Source: Streptomyces sp. PT12 (GTDB lineage: Bacteria; Actinomycetota; Actinomycetes; Streptomycetales; Streptomycetaceae). Taken from it: a DNA stretch of 64,000 nt. Below are positions 35,237-44,250 of this stretch, piece by piece. The notes under the pieces were generated by a model that saw nothing but the letters and a program-made list of their open reading frames with translations, was not told where the DNA came from and made no database searches. The stretch's first letter is position 1. Each line of letters begins with the position of its first letter. Made by a program: the position numbers and the translations under genes. The stretch spans positions 1 through 64,000 of the forward strand of contig NZ_QEST01000236.1 of the NCBI RefSeq assembly GCF_003311645.1. The letters run 5' to 3'.

Positions 35237-37617
35237 ACCCTGCCGTCCTACGCGGCTGTCTGGCGCTCGCCGTGCCCGCCGCCGCGCTGCTCTGCGCGCT
35301 CGCCGCGCCCCACGACCCGGCCGCCATCGTCGCCGCGCCCTACGCCGCGGTCGGCCCCGGCCTGCCTCTTGGCGCCGACGCCCTCGGCCGCGACGTGCTG
35401 GCCCGCCTGTTGGCGGGCGGGCGCGAGCTGACGCTGGTCGCCCTGCTCGGCGCCGCGCTCGCCACCTCGCTCGGCGTCGCCGCCGGCCTCCTCGCCGGCT
35501 GGACGGCACGCTCCTCGGGGCGGCTGCTGACCGGCGTGGCGGACGCGCTGCTCGCCACCCCGCCGCTGCTCGTCGCGCTGGTGCTCGCCGTCTCCCTGCC
35601 CGGCGACGCCGCCGTCGTGGCCGCCACGGTGTGCGGCGGCGCGCCGCTGACCCTGCGGGTCGTCGGGGACGCCACCCGCGGCGCCCTCGACGCCGGCTAT
35701 GTGGAGGCGGCCCGGGGCCGAGGCGAGCGCGCACCGGCGCTGCTGTCGCGCGAGGTGCTTCCCGCGCTGGCCGGCCTGGTCGCCGCGGACGCCGGGGCTC
35801 GGTTCGTCACGGCCCTCCAACTGGCGACGGCCCTCGGCCTCCTGGGCTTCGGCGCACAGCCGCCGAGCCCGGACTGGGCGCTGATGATCCGCGAGAACCT
35901 GCCGGGGACGGGGCTCAACCCGGCCGGGGTGATCGCCCCTGCGCTGGCGCTGGCCTTCGTGGCGTTGGCGGTGGCCGCGCTGGCCTCCGGCGCGCTGCCC
36001 GGCGGCGCTTCGGCCGGTGCGGGGACCGGGCCGCCGACGGCCGGGCGCCGCGTGCGGCGGCCCTGGTCGGCAGCGCGTCGTCGTTCGCCGGTCCGCGTCG
36101 ACCGGCCTTCGGCCCGCCCCGCCGAAGGCGCCACGCTGAGCGTCGAGGGCCTCACGGTGACGGACGGGCACGGCCGGCGTCTGCTCGACGGAGTGTCGCT
36201 GTCCGCCTGGCCAGGCGAGGTGGTGGCCGTGGTCGGCCCGTCCGGCTGCGGCAAGTCGACGCTGCTGCGTGCCGTGCTCGACGCCCTGCCCGACGGGCTG
36301 CGCCGCACCGCCGGCGCGGTGCGCTGGCGTGGCGGGACCGTGGAGCCAGGTCGCTCCGCCCGCCGCTGGCGCCACCGCACCGCGGGCGTCGTCGGCCAGC
36401 ACCCGGCGGCGGCGCTGCACCCGCTGCGCCGGGTGCCAGCGGTGGTCGCCGACGGGCGGAGGGTCGGCGACACGGCGGTGCGCGGCGCGCTGACGCGGCT
36501 CGGCCTCGACCCGGCCGCGCTGTGGCGCCGGTATCCGGGACAGCTCTCCGGCGGGCAGGCGCAACGGGTCGCGCTGGCCCGGGCGTTGATGGGCGACCCG
36601 CCGCTGCTCGTGCTCGACGAGCCGACCACGGGACTCGACCCCGACGCGCTCGACCTGGTGGTCGCGGCCATCGAGGCCCGGCGCGGCGACGCCCGTTCGG
36701 TGACGATCGTGATCTCCCACGACCGGGAGTTCGTCCACCGGATCGGCGACCGCGTGCTCGACCTCGGCCAGGCCCGCCTGGCCGAGCGGCCCGCCGAGCT
36801 GTCCTGTGCGGCGGCGCCCGGGGGCGCGCCCCGGGCGGATACGCCCGCCGGGCGTATCCCCGCGCCACCGGTCGGTGGGCGTTCGCCCACCGGGACCATG
36901 CGGGGTGCGGGGGCTGTGGTCCTGTCGGCGGACGGTCTCCGGCTCGCCTCGCCCGGTGGACAACTCCTGTTGGACAACGGCGCCTTCGAGCTGCGCGCGG
37001 GCGAACTGGTCGCCATCACCGGCCCGTCTGGCTGCGGCAAGTCGACGCTGCTGCGCGCCCTCGCCGGGCTCCGGCCGCCGGCGGCCGGCCACCTGCGGGT
37101 CTGTGGCGAGCCGCTGCCCTGGCGCGTCGAGGACCGCCGACCGGCCCGCGTCAGCGCGGTGCAGCTGGTCGCGCAGGACCCCGCCACCGCCCTGAACCCC
37201 GCCCACCGCGTCGGGGCGTCCGTCGCGCGTCCCGGCCGGCTGCTGCGCGGGCTCCCCCAGGACGCCGCCCGGGACCTGGCCGCCGAACTCCTGACGGCGG
37301 TCGGTCTCGACCCGGCCGTCGCCCGCCGACGGCCCGCCCAGCTCTCCGGGGGGCAGCGCCAACGCGCCGCCGTCGCCCGCGCCCTGGCCGCCGACCCACG
37401 GGTGCTCGCGGCCGACGAGATCACCTCGGCCCTCGACCCCGACGCCGGGCACGGCGTCCTCGACCTCCTCGACGCGCTGCGCGCCGAAGGACTCGCGATC
37501 CTGCTCGTCACGCACGACCAGGGCCTCGCCCAACGCGCCGACCGCGTCCTGCGGTTCGACCGGAGCGCGCTCACCCCCAGCGGCCAGTACAGAACGGAGC
37601 ACCACCATGCCGGCTGA
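35233..37617 (+). CDS. fused Opp-type permease plus two ABC ATPase domains
   Basis: A single 794-residue protein contains what are normally three subunits. Residues 1-~255 are a DppC/NikC permease (LPLGADALGRDVLARLLAGG; LGFGAQPPSPDWALMIREN). After a basic linker comes ATPase 1 with Walker A GPSGCGKST at residue 335, LSGGQAQRVALARAL and VLDEPTTGLD. ATPase 2 has Walker A at residue 597, LSGGQRQRAAVARAL and AADEITSALD. The fusion guarantees 1:1:1 stoichiometry with the separate permease upstream. No stops or frame changes interrupt it. The end overlaps the methyltransferase start by 11 bases. Confidence 0.9.
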   Translation: MNPAVLRGCLALAVPAAALLCALAAPHDPAAIVAAPYAAVGPGLPLGADALGRDVLARLLAGGRELTLVALLGAALATSLGVAAGLLAGWTARSSGRLLTGVADALLATPPLLVALVLAVSLPGDAAVVAATVCGGAPLTLRVVGDATRGALDAGYVEAARGRGERAPALLSREVLPALAGLVAADAGARFVTALQLATALGLLGFGAQPPSPDWALMIRENLPGTGLNPAGVIAPALALAFVALAVAALASGALPGGASAGAGTGPPTAGRRVRRPWSAARRRSPVRVDRPSARPAEGATLSVEGLTVTDGHGRRLLDGVSLSAWPGEVVAVVGPSGCGKSTLLRAVLDALPDGLRRTAGAVRWRGGTVEPGRSARRWRHRTAGVVGQHPAAALHPLRRVPAVVADGRRVGDTAVRGALTRLGLDPAALWRRYPGQLSGGQAQRVALARALMGDPPLLVLDEPTTGLDPDALDLVVAAIEARRGDARSVTIVISHDREFVHRIGDRVLDLGQARLAERPAELSCAAAPGGAPRADTPAGRIPAPPVGGRSPTGTMRGAGAVVLSADGLRLASPGGQLLLDNGAFELRAGELVAITGPSGCGKSTLLRALAGLRPPAAGHLRVCGEPLPWRVEDRRPARVSAVQLVAQDPATALNPAHRVGASVARPGRLLRGLPQDAARDLAAELLTAVGLDPAVARRRPAQLSGGQRQRAAVARALAADPRVLAADEITSALDPDAGHGVLDLLDALRAEGLAILLVTHDQGLAQRADRVLRFDRSALTPSGQYRTEHHHAG

Positions 37618-38971
37618 CCTCGACGACGGGCTGCGGCACGCCGCCGACATCCTGCGCCGCCACCCGTGGGTCGGAACGGCCGACGTCGGCGACGGCACGG
37701 TCCGGATCTCGCCGACCCCCGAGGCCCTGGCAGTGCGCCCCCAACCGGGGGCGCTGCTCGCCGAGCACCTGGCGCAGTGGGCCGAGGTCTACGACGCCAC
37801 CTACGCCGAGGCGGCCGGGCGGCACTCCACCGAACTCGACCTCTCGGGCTGGCGCGCCTCCGACACGGGCCAGCCGTTGCCGGTGGCGCACATGCGGGAG
37901 TGGGTACGGCGGACCGCCGGCCTCGTGCTGCGCGCCGATCCCCACTGGGTGCTCGAACTCGGCTGCGGCACCGGCCTGTTGATGCACCGCCTGCGGCCCC
38001 GGCTGCGTGGCTACGTCGGTACCGACGTGTCCGCCGAGTCCGTCGGCACGCTGACGGCCACCGCCCCGCCGGGGACGACGGTCGTGCGGGCCGCCGCCCA
38101 CGAGGCGCACGGCCCGGCTGTCCAACGTGCCCTGGCCGAGGCGGGATTCCCCGAAGGCCGCCCGGACTGCGTGGTGCTCAACTCCGTCACCCAGTGCTTC
38201 CCCGGCGTCGCCTACCTGCGCGCCGTGGTGCACGACGCCATCGCGCTGGTCGCCCCGGGCGGCACCGTGGTCGTCGGCGACATCAGACACTCCGGGCTGC
38301 TCACCGCACACTGGTGCTGGGTCGAGTCGTCCGCCAACCCCGGACTCCCGTCGGCGGAGGTGGACCGCAGGGCGGCCGAGCGGGCCGCCCGCGACGAGGA
38401 ACTCCTCTTCGACCCGCCGCTGCTGGCCCGGATCGCCGGGGAGTCCGGCCGCGAGGTGGCGCTCACCTTCCACCCCAAGACCCTCGGCGCCGACACCGAG
38501 CTGACGCGTTACCGCTTCGACGCCGTCCTGCGCGTCGACGCCGGGGCCACCGGCGAACCGCCGGCCACCGACGAGCTCGACTGGGCGGAGCTGCCGGCCG
38601 GCGACCGCCGCGCCGCCCTGCGCGAGCTGGCCGGGCGCCGGGCACTGCGCGTCACCGGCATCCCCAACCGGCTGCTGACCCCCGGCACCGGCGTCAGCGC
38701 CGCCGAGCTGCGCCGCACCCTGGCCGACCTGGACGCCGCCGTGCTCCTCGACCCGCGGCGACCAGAACTCCTCCAGGCGGTCACGCCAGCGGACGCCGCA
38801 CCCCGCCCCGCCGCCGCGCTCGCCGGCCCCGGGACGGCGCACGAGCCGCTGCGCCGCTTCGTCCGCCGTCGGCTCGCCGAGGCGGCCCGCCGCGAACTGC
38901 GCCGCGCCGGCCTCGCTTCGGTGCCGATCGACGTGGCGCCGACCGCGCCAGGAAACCTCGATGAGCACTGA
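37607..38971 (+). CDS. stand-alone SAM methyltransferase of NRPS type
   Basis: The 454-residue protein resembles the methyltransferase domains embedded in NRPS A domains. An N-terminal segment (LAEHLAQWAEVYDATYAEAA, WRASDTGQPLPVAHMREWVR) precedes the SAM-binding motif I (VLELGCGTGLLMHRL, from residue 116) and VLNSVTQCFPGVAYL. The C-terminal ~100 residues are an extension with Arg-rich helices. As neither the NRPS nor the PKS here contains a methyltransferase domain, it probably acts in trans on a carrier-bound intermediate (for example N-methylation of a thiazolidine). Substrate position is inferred only. Confidence 0.8.
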   Translation: MPADLDDGLRHAADILRRHPWVGTADVGDGTVRISPTPEALAVRPQPGALLAEHLAQWAEVYDATYAEAAGRHSTELDLSGWRASDTGQPLPVAHMREWVRRTAGLVLRADPHWVLELGCGTGLLMHRLRPRLRGYVGTDVSAESVGTLTATAPPGTTVVRAAAHEAHGPAVQRALAEAGFPEGRPDCVVLNSVTQCFPGVAYLRAVVHDAIALVAPGGTVVVGDIRHSGLLTAHWCWVESSANPGLPSAEVDRRAAERAARDEELLFDPPLLARIAGESGREVALTFHPKTLGADTELTRYRFDAVLRVDAGATGEPPATDELDWAELPAGDRRAALRELAGRRALRVTGIPNRLLTPGTGVSAAELRRTLADLDAAVLLDPRRPELLQAVTPADAAPRPAAALAGPGTAHEPLRRFVRRRLAEAARRELRRAGLASVPIDVAPTAPGNLDEH

Positions 38972-40136
38972 CCACGAGGGGGCCGACCGGGCCGGCCTCG
39001 CGGCGATCACGGGCACCGACACCGACGCGCTCCCCGGCCACCTGCGCCGGCTCGACGAGGCGGCGCTCCTCGCCATGGCCCGTGCCCTTGGCCGCGAGGG
39101 GCTGTTCCGGCCCGGCGTCGCCCACCGCTGGGACCAGATCGCCGACCGGCTCGGCGTCGCGCCACGCCACCGGTGGATACCGCGCCGCTGGCTCGCCGTA
39201 CTGGCCGAGGAGGGCCTGCTCCGCCGCGACGCCGCCACCGGGAACGTGCGCGACCTGCGCGCCGTGCGGCGCGCCGAGGTCGCCGCGACCGCGCCGGCCG
39301 TGCACGCCGCCTGCCGCGGCCTCGGCTACCCCGAGGCGATCGCCGACTTCTTCCTCACCGCCGCCGACCAACTCCCCGGGCTGCTGCGCGACGAGGTGAC
39401 CGCCCAGAGCCTGCTGTTCCGCGACGACGACCCGTCAGCGGCCGAGGGCGCCTACCGCGACAACACCATCAACCGCTACCTCAACGCCGCCGCCGGCGAA
39501 CTGCTGCGCCGAACGCCCGCGCCCGCCGCCCGCCCCGCGCGGGTACTCGAACTCGGCGCCGGGATCGGCGGCACCACCACCGCGCTGCTCGCCGCCCTCG
39601 CCGACCGGCCCGTGGAGTACCTGTTCACCGACGTCTCCCCGTACTTCCTCGACGCGGCCAGGCGGCGCTTCGGCGACCGGCTGCGCTATGGCCACCTCGA
39701 CATCAACGCCGAACTCGCCGAGCCGCGGATCCCTCCCGGCGCGGCCGACGTCGTCGTGGCGGCCAACGTGCTGCACAACGCGCTGCACATCGGCGCGACC
39801 CTCACCAGGGTGCGCCGGCTGCTGGCGCCCGGCGGGCTGCTGCTGGTGATCGAGTCCTGCCGCGAGCACTACCAGGCCATGACCTCCATGCAGTTCCTGA
39901 TGTCGCCGCCGGACGGCGCCCCACGCCCCGGCACCGGCGACATCCGGGCCGGCACCGACCGGATCTTCCTCACCGCGGCGGAGTGGCGCGCCGTGCTGGC
40001 CGAGGCCGGCTACCGGCCGCTGTTCGACCTGCCGGACCCCGATCACCCATTGACCGCGCTCGGCCAGCGGCTCCTCGTCGCCCGGGCCCCCGGCGCCAGG
40101 CCGCAGTCCAGAACCTTCGCGCAGACACAGGAGTGA
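38961..40136 (+). CDS. stand-alone SAM methyltransferase, PKS C-methyl type
   Basis: The 391-residue protein has a winged-helix-like N-terminal region (DQIADRLGVAPRHRWIPRRW; LAVLAEEGLLRRD) and a SAM-binding core with VLELGAGIGGTTTALLAALA at about residue 195, EYLFTDVSPYFLDAARRRFG and VVVAANVLHNALH. This matches C-methyltransferase domains inside HMWP1-like PKS/NRPS proteins. It probably alpha-methylates the ketide or thiazoline while bound to a carrier. The start overlaps the preceding stop by 11 bases. Confidence 0.82.
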   Translation: MSTDHEGADRAGLAAITGTDTDALPGHLRRLDEAALLAMARALGREGLFRPGVAHRWDQIADRLGVAPRHRWIPRRWLAVLAEEGLLRRDAATGNVRDLRAVRRAEVAATAPAVHAACRGLGYPEAIADFFLTAADQLPGLLRDEVTAQSLLFRDDDPSAAEGAYRDNTINRYLNAAAGELLRRTPAPAARPARVLELGAGIGGTTTALLAALADRPVEYLFTDVSPYFLDAARRRFGDRLRYGHLDINAELAEPRIPPGAADVVVAANVLHNALHIGATLTRVRRLLAPGGLLLVIESCREHYQAMTSMQFLMSPPDGAPRPGTGDIRAGTDRIFLTAAEWRAVLAEAGYRPLFDLPDPDHPLTALGQRLLVARAPGARPQSRTFAQTQE

Positions 40137-40141
40137 GAACC

Positions 40142-42118
40142 ATGCCCCCAGGACCCCCGCTCGCCGCACCCGAGCACGACCTCCGCGCCACGCTCGCCGG
40201 TATCTGGTCCGAACTGCTGGACCTCCCACCCCAGGAGGTGCCCGATGACCGGGCCTTCCTCAGCCTCGGCGGGGACTCGGTGCTCGCGGTGCGCATGTCC
40301 GCCATGGTGCGCAGGAGCCTCGGCGTCGTGCTGGCGCTCTCCGACGTCCGGGTGGAGATCACGCTCGCCGAGCTGACCGACCTGGTCGCCCGCCGCCGCG
40401 TCGGCTCCGCCGACGGCCGCGCCCTCCCGGTCGAGGTGACCAGGAGGAGCGATCCGCACGCACCGTTCCCCCTCCTGCCGCTACAGCAGGGCTACTTCGT
40501 CGGCCAGCAGGACGGCTGGGAGCTGTCCTACGCCTCCGCGCACCACTATGTCGACATCGGCCTGAACGAGGTCGACCCGGACGAGGCCCCCGAGGCGCTG
40601 CGGGACGCGCTCGCCCGCCTGGTGCGGCGGCAACCGACCCTGCGCGCACGGGTGCTGCCGGACGGCCGGCAGCACATCCTGCCGGACGACGCGCCCGGCG
40701 CCGTGCCCGAGCTGACGGTGACCGACCTCCGCGACGCCGGACCCGAGGCGGCCGGGGCCGCCGTCGCCGCGATCCGCGCCGAGATGTCGACCACCGGACC
40801 CGACCCCGCCAAGGGACCGGGAATCGCGTGCCGGTTGACCCTGCTGCCCGGCGACCGCGCCCGGCTGCACGCGGCCGTGAGCCTGCTGATCATCGACGGC
40901 TGGTCCTCCAACGTCCTGTACCGGGACTTGTTCGCGCTGGTCTCCGACTGGAACGCGATGCTGCCACCGCTGGAGATCGACTACGGCGACTACGTGACCT
41001 CGGTGGCCGGGCTGCCCGACACCGACGCCTGGGAGGCCGATCGCGACTGGTGGTGGGACCGGCTCGATGGGCTGCCGCGGCCGCCGGCCCTGCCGCTGGC
41101 CGCCGACCCGAGGCAGGCGCGGCCCGAGCTGATGGGCAGCCGCCAGCACCGGGTGGACGCGGCCACCTGGGCGGCGTTCCGCGAACGGTGCGCGGCGCAC
41201 GAGGTCACCCCGTCCGCCGCGATGTTCACCGCCTACGCCATCGTGCTGGCCCATCGGGCCGGGCACCGGCGGATGCTGCTCAACTCCCTCCAGCTCAACC
41301 GGCTGCCCCTCCACCCCGACGTGCACCGGATCGTCGGCGCCTTCGCCTCCACCACGCTGATCCCGGTGGAGCTCGCGGAGCGCGCCACGTTTGCCGAGCT
41401 GGCCGCCGACAGCCAGCGGCGGTTCGGCGAGTCCGCCGCCCACAGCCTGATCAGCGGCGTCGAGGTGTCCCGGGAGCTCGGCCGCCGCCGCGGCACCCAT
41501 CGCCCGGTCGCCCCCGTGGTCTTCCAGAGCACGCTGGGGATGGACGCGGCCATGGGGGACCGACTGCCGGAGACGGCCGGGCCGTTGGGTCGTGTCGACA
41601 TGGCCGACCACCACCAGCAGCTGCGCACCCCTCAGGTCGCCCTCGAAGTGCGGATGTTCGAGCTGCGGGACGAGATGTTCCTGGTGTTCTCGCTGGTGGA
41701 CGAGGTGTTCGACGCGGCGCTCGTGGACGCGATGTTCACGGAACTGACCGGCCTCGTGGGGGAGTTGGCCACCCCGGAGGGCTGGTCCGAAGTGGTCGGG
41801 CTGCCGACCCCGGCCGATCCGCCCTCCGAGGCCGAGGGGTTGCGGCTCGGCGCTTACCAGCCCGAGGCGTCAGGGGAGGAGCCGGGGCCGCCGCGGCCGG
41901 GCGCCGAGCGGGCCATCGCGGCCGTCTGGGAGGAGGTGCTGGCCGTGGCCGAGGTGGACAGGGCGGCCGACTTCTTCGCCCTCGGCGGCGACTCGCTGCT
42001 CGCCGTACGGGTGCTCGGCCGGCTCGCCCGCGAGGCCGGAATCACCGTGACCGTCCGGGACTTCCTCGAAGCGCCCACGGTCGCCGGGCTCGCCGGGCTG
42101 GCGGAGCCCGCCGGGTGA
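40142..42118 (+). CDS. NRPS: CP-Cy(C)-PCP, no adenylation domain
   Basis: The 658-residue protein has a carrier domain (Ser46 in LSLGGDSVLAVRM), a condensation/heterocyclisation domain starting PFPLLPLQQGYFVGQQDGWE, and a second carrier (Ser618 in FALGGDSLLAVRVLGRL). The usual Cy motif is altered to SLLIIDGWSS (first Asp is Ser), so cyclisation competence is uncertain. With no A domain it must be loaded by the single cysteine A domain of the first NRPS, as one A domain serves several PCPs in yersiniabactin synthesis. The extra N-terminal carrier may replace the PCP missing from the PKS protein. CAGGAG precedes ATG 40142. Confidence 0.85.
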   Translation: MPPGPPLAAPEHDLRATLAGIWSELLDLPPQEVPDDRAFLSLGGDSVLAVRMSAMVRRSLGVVLALSDVRVEITLAELTDLVARRRVGSADGRALPVEVTRRSDPHAPFPLLPLQQGYFVGQQDGWELSYASAHHYVDIGLNEVDPDEAPEALRDALARLVRRQPTLRARVLPDGRQHILPDDAPGAVPELTVTDLRDAGPEAAGAAVAAIRAEMSTTGPDPAKGPGIACRLTLLPGDRARLHAAVSLLIIDGWSSNVLYRDLFALVSDWNAMLPPLEIDYGDYVTSVAGLPDTDAWEADRDWWWDRLDGLPRPPALPLAADPRQARPELMGSRQHRVDAATWAAFRERCAAHEVTPSAAMFTAYAIVLAHRAGHRRMLLNSLQLNRLPLHPDVHRIVGAFASTTLIPVELAERATFAELAADSQRRFGESAAHSLISGVEVSRELGRRRGTHRPVAPVVFQSTLGMDAAMGDRLPETAGPLGRVDMADHHQQLRTPQVALEVRMFELRDEMFLVFSLVDEVFDAALVDAMFTELTGLVGELATPEGWSEVVGLPTPADPPSEAEGLRLGAYQPEASGEEPGPPRPGAERAIAAVWEEVLAVAEVDRAADFFALGGDSLLAVRVLGRLAREAGITVTVRDFLEAPTVAGLAGLAEPAG

Positions 42119-42131
42119 CCGACCGGAGCTC

Positions 42132-42169
42132 CCGGGGTGCGGGCCGCCCGCGCGCGGCCCGCGCCCCGG
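42132..42169. terminator. bidirectional terminator hairpin
   Basis: A 16-bp stem (42132-42147 with 42154-42169, one G-T wobble) and 6-base loop lie between the convergent NRPS and flavoprotein genes. There is no T-tract, as usual in high-GC actinobacteria. Confidence 0.7.
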
Positions 42170-42174
42170 CCCCG

Positions 42175-43095
42175 TCAGCCGGCCGTCAACCCGGCCCGGA
42201 ACAGGCCCTGTTCCAGCCAGACCGCGGCCCGCACCCCGTCCGCCGCTGCCTGGCTCACCAGCGTCAACGCGTCCGGCAGCGCCGCCAGCCTGGCCATGTC
42301 GCCGGCCGCCGACACCCCGGGCACGGTGGTCGCCTGGAACTCGTCCACCCGCACACAGCCGTCCGCCAGCACCTCGCAGCCCAGGTCCGCCGCGAACGAG
42401 GCCCGCTGCCGAACCGGCGCTCGATGGAAGACGGACTGCCGCTCCAGCACCGAGCCGTCCGCCAACCGCAGCCGGAGCGCGCCCGGTTCGCCCGTCAGCT
42501 TTGCCACCCGCTCGGTACGCACCGGCACGCCGCGCGCCGTGAGCCGGCCGAGGACCTCGTCGGGCAGCTCGTGCGGGCCGTCCGTGAGCACCACCACGTC
42601 GTCGCTGTAGCGGTCCGCCAGATACAGGCCGAGCATGACCTGGGGCACGTCCCGGCCGATCACCGCGAGCGTGTGGCCGTCGGCCTCCCAGCCGTGGCAG
42701 AACGGGCAGTGGTAGACGCCGCGTCCGAACCGCTCGGCGAGGCCCGGGATGGCGAACGGCTCGTCCACCACCCCGGTGGCCAGCAGCACCCGCCGCGCCC
42801 GCTCCCGCCGACCGTCGGCGAACTCGACGGTGAAGTCGTCACGTTCACCCTTGACCGAGCGCACCTGCCCGGCCCGCAGCTCGACGCCGGGGTAGGCGGT
42901 GAGCTCCTCACGGCCGAGCGCGAGCAACTCCTTCGGTGGGAAGCCGTCCCGGCTCAGATACATGTGCATCTGGTCGGCCGGCGCGTTGCGGACCTGGCCG
43001 CCGTCCGCCACCAGCACCCGCCGTCGCTGCCGCCCCAGCACCAGCGCCCCACTCAACCCGGCCGGGCCGCCGCCGATCACGATCACCTCGAACAC
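42175..43095 (-). CDS. thioredoxin-reductase-like FAD/NAD(P) oxidoreductase
   Basis: The 306-residue protein has an FAD-binding GGGPAGLSGALVLGR motif near the N-terminus, ATG-type LLATGVVDEPFAIPG, a CPFC redox pair (GVYHCPFCHGWEADGH) and C-terminal GVSAAGDMARLAAL. This matches the thioredoxin reductase fold and the HlmI/GliT-like dithiol-oxidase group, though general NAD(P)-flavoproteins share it. GTG 43095 follows GGAGG. It is divergent from the reductase gene across Zur box 2, so it should also be zinc-repressed. A role in thiol/disulfide or thiazoline redox tailoring is inferred. Confidence 0.8.
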   Translation of the reverse strand: MFEVIVIGGGPAGLSGALVLGRQRRRVLVADGGQVRNAPADQMHMYLSRDGFPPKELLALGREELTAYPGVELRAGQVRSVKGERDDFTVEFADGRRERARRVLLATGVVDEPFAIPGLAERFGRGVYHCPFCHGWEADGHTLAVIGRDVPQVMLGLYLADRYSDDVVVLTDGPHELPDEVLGRLTARGVPVRTERVAKLTGEPGALRLRLADGSVLERQSVFHRAPVRQRASFAADLGCEVLADGCVRVDEFQATTVPGVSAAGDMARLAALPDALTLVSQAAADGVRAAVWLEQGLFRAGLTAG

Positions 43096-43124
43096 AGGGG
43101 ACTCCCTCCAACAGATCAAGCTAT

Positions 43125-43139
43125 TGGAAACGATTATCA
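43125..43139. promoter_or_regulatory. Zur box 2 between divergent genes
   Basis: TGGAAACGATTATCA matches the Zur consensus at 13 of 15 positions. It lies 30 bp upstream of the flavoprotein start (minus) and 28 bp upstream of the saccharopine-dehydrogenase-like start (plus), so it can control both. Confidence 0.78.
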
Positions 43140-43167
43140 TTAGAATGCGGTTGCGAGGGAAGGAACG

Positions 43168-44250
43168 ATGAGAGATCCCCTGATCGCCGTGCTCGGCGGC
43201 TACGGAGCGGTCGGCGCCACCGCCGTCCGCCGACTCGCCGCGCTCGGCCACCGTCGGCTGCGCGTCGGCGGCCGGAGCCGGGACCGGGCCGCCGCCCTGT
43301 GCGCCGAAGTGCCCGGCGCCCAACCCTTCCCTGTGGACGCCGAAGACCCGCGTGCCCTCCGTGAGTTCTGCGTCGGCAGCCAGCTCGTGGTCAACTGCGC
43401 CGGACCCTCCTACCGGCTCCTCGACACGGTCGCCCGCGCCGCCCGCGCGGTCGGCGCCCACTACGTCGACGCCGCCGGAGACCTCCCCGCCCACCGCGCG
43501 CTACTCGCCCACGAGAACCCCGACGTCGGCGGCCACACCGCCCTCTTCTCCGCCGGCGTCACGCCCGGCCTCACCGGGCTGCTGCCCCGGCTGATCGCCG
43601 GACCTGGCGACCGACTCGACGCCTACGTCGGCGGCGCGGTCCGCATCACCCCGGCCTCCGCCATCGACATCCTGCTCGCCCAAGGCCCCGACTTCGGCGA
43701 GCCGATGGCCTCCTGGCGCCACGGACAGGTCGCCCCCCGCACCCTCGCGCCACGACGCCGCGTCCAGCCAACCGGCTTCCCGGAACCCGTCGACGCCATG
43801 CCCTACCTGACCGCCGAGAGCGCCCGCCTCGCCGCCCACCTCGGCCTCGCCGAACTGCGCGCCCACGCCGCCTACCCCTCCGATGCCATCCCCACCGCCC
43901 TCGCACTCGCCTGGGCCGACGACCCCCGGCACCTCCCCGAACACGCCGCCGCGCTGACCGCCGCGGCCAGCGCCGACCTACGCGACCGCACTTCCTACTA
44001 CGTGCTGGCGTTCCAGGCCCGCACCGCCCGCGGAGTCGTCCGCTCGCTCACCCTGCGCATCGGCGACCCCTACCACGTCAGCGGCCTCACGGCGGCCCTC
44101 GCCGCCCACGCAGTCCTGGCCGACCGGTCACCCCCCGGCGCCCACTTCGCTGCCGATGTCCTCGACCCCTGGCAGGTCATGGAGGCGCTGCGCGGCGACC
44201 CGCTCGTCCACTCCCTCGACCTCACCTCGTCCACGGCAGGAATCCCATGA
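43168..44250 (+). CDS. saccharopine dehydrogenase-like NAD(P) oxidoreductase
   Basis: The 360-residue protein begins with a Rossmann motif VLGGYGAVGATAVRRLAALG, then RVGGRSRDRAAALCAE and VVNCAGPSYRLLDTVARAA, typical of the saccharopine dehydrogenase NADP-binding family; GVTPGLTGLLPRLI follows. In yersiniabactin- and pyochelin-like pathways a separate reductase (YbtU/PchG) converts a thiazoline to a thiazolidine. This gene could play that part with a different fold. Opine-forming dehydrogenases in other zincophores are a second analogy. GGAAGGA precedes ATG 43168. It overlaps the next methyltransferase (ATGA). Confidence 0.78.
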   Translation: MRDPLIAVLGGYGAVGATAVRRLAALGHRRLRVGGRSRDRAAALCAEVPGAQPFPVDAEDPRALREFCVGSQLVVNCAGPSYRLLDTVARAARAVGAHYVDAAGDLPAHRALLAHENPDVGGHTALFSAGVTPGLTGLLPRLIAGPGDRLDAYVGGAVRITPASAIDILLAQGPDFGEPMASWRHGQVAPRTLAPRRRVQPTGFPEPVDAMPYLTAESARLAAHLGLAELRAHAAYPSDAIPTALALAWADDPRHLPEHAAALTAAASADLRDRTSYYVLAFQARTARGVVRSLTLRIGDPYHVSGLTAALAAHAVLADRSPPGAHFAADVLDPWQVMEALRGDPLVHSLDLTSSTAGIP

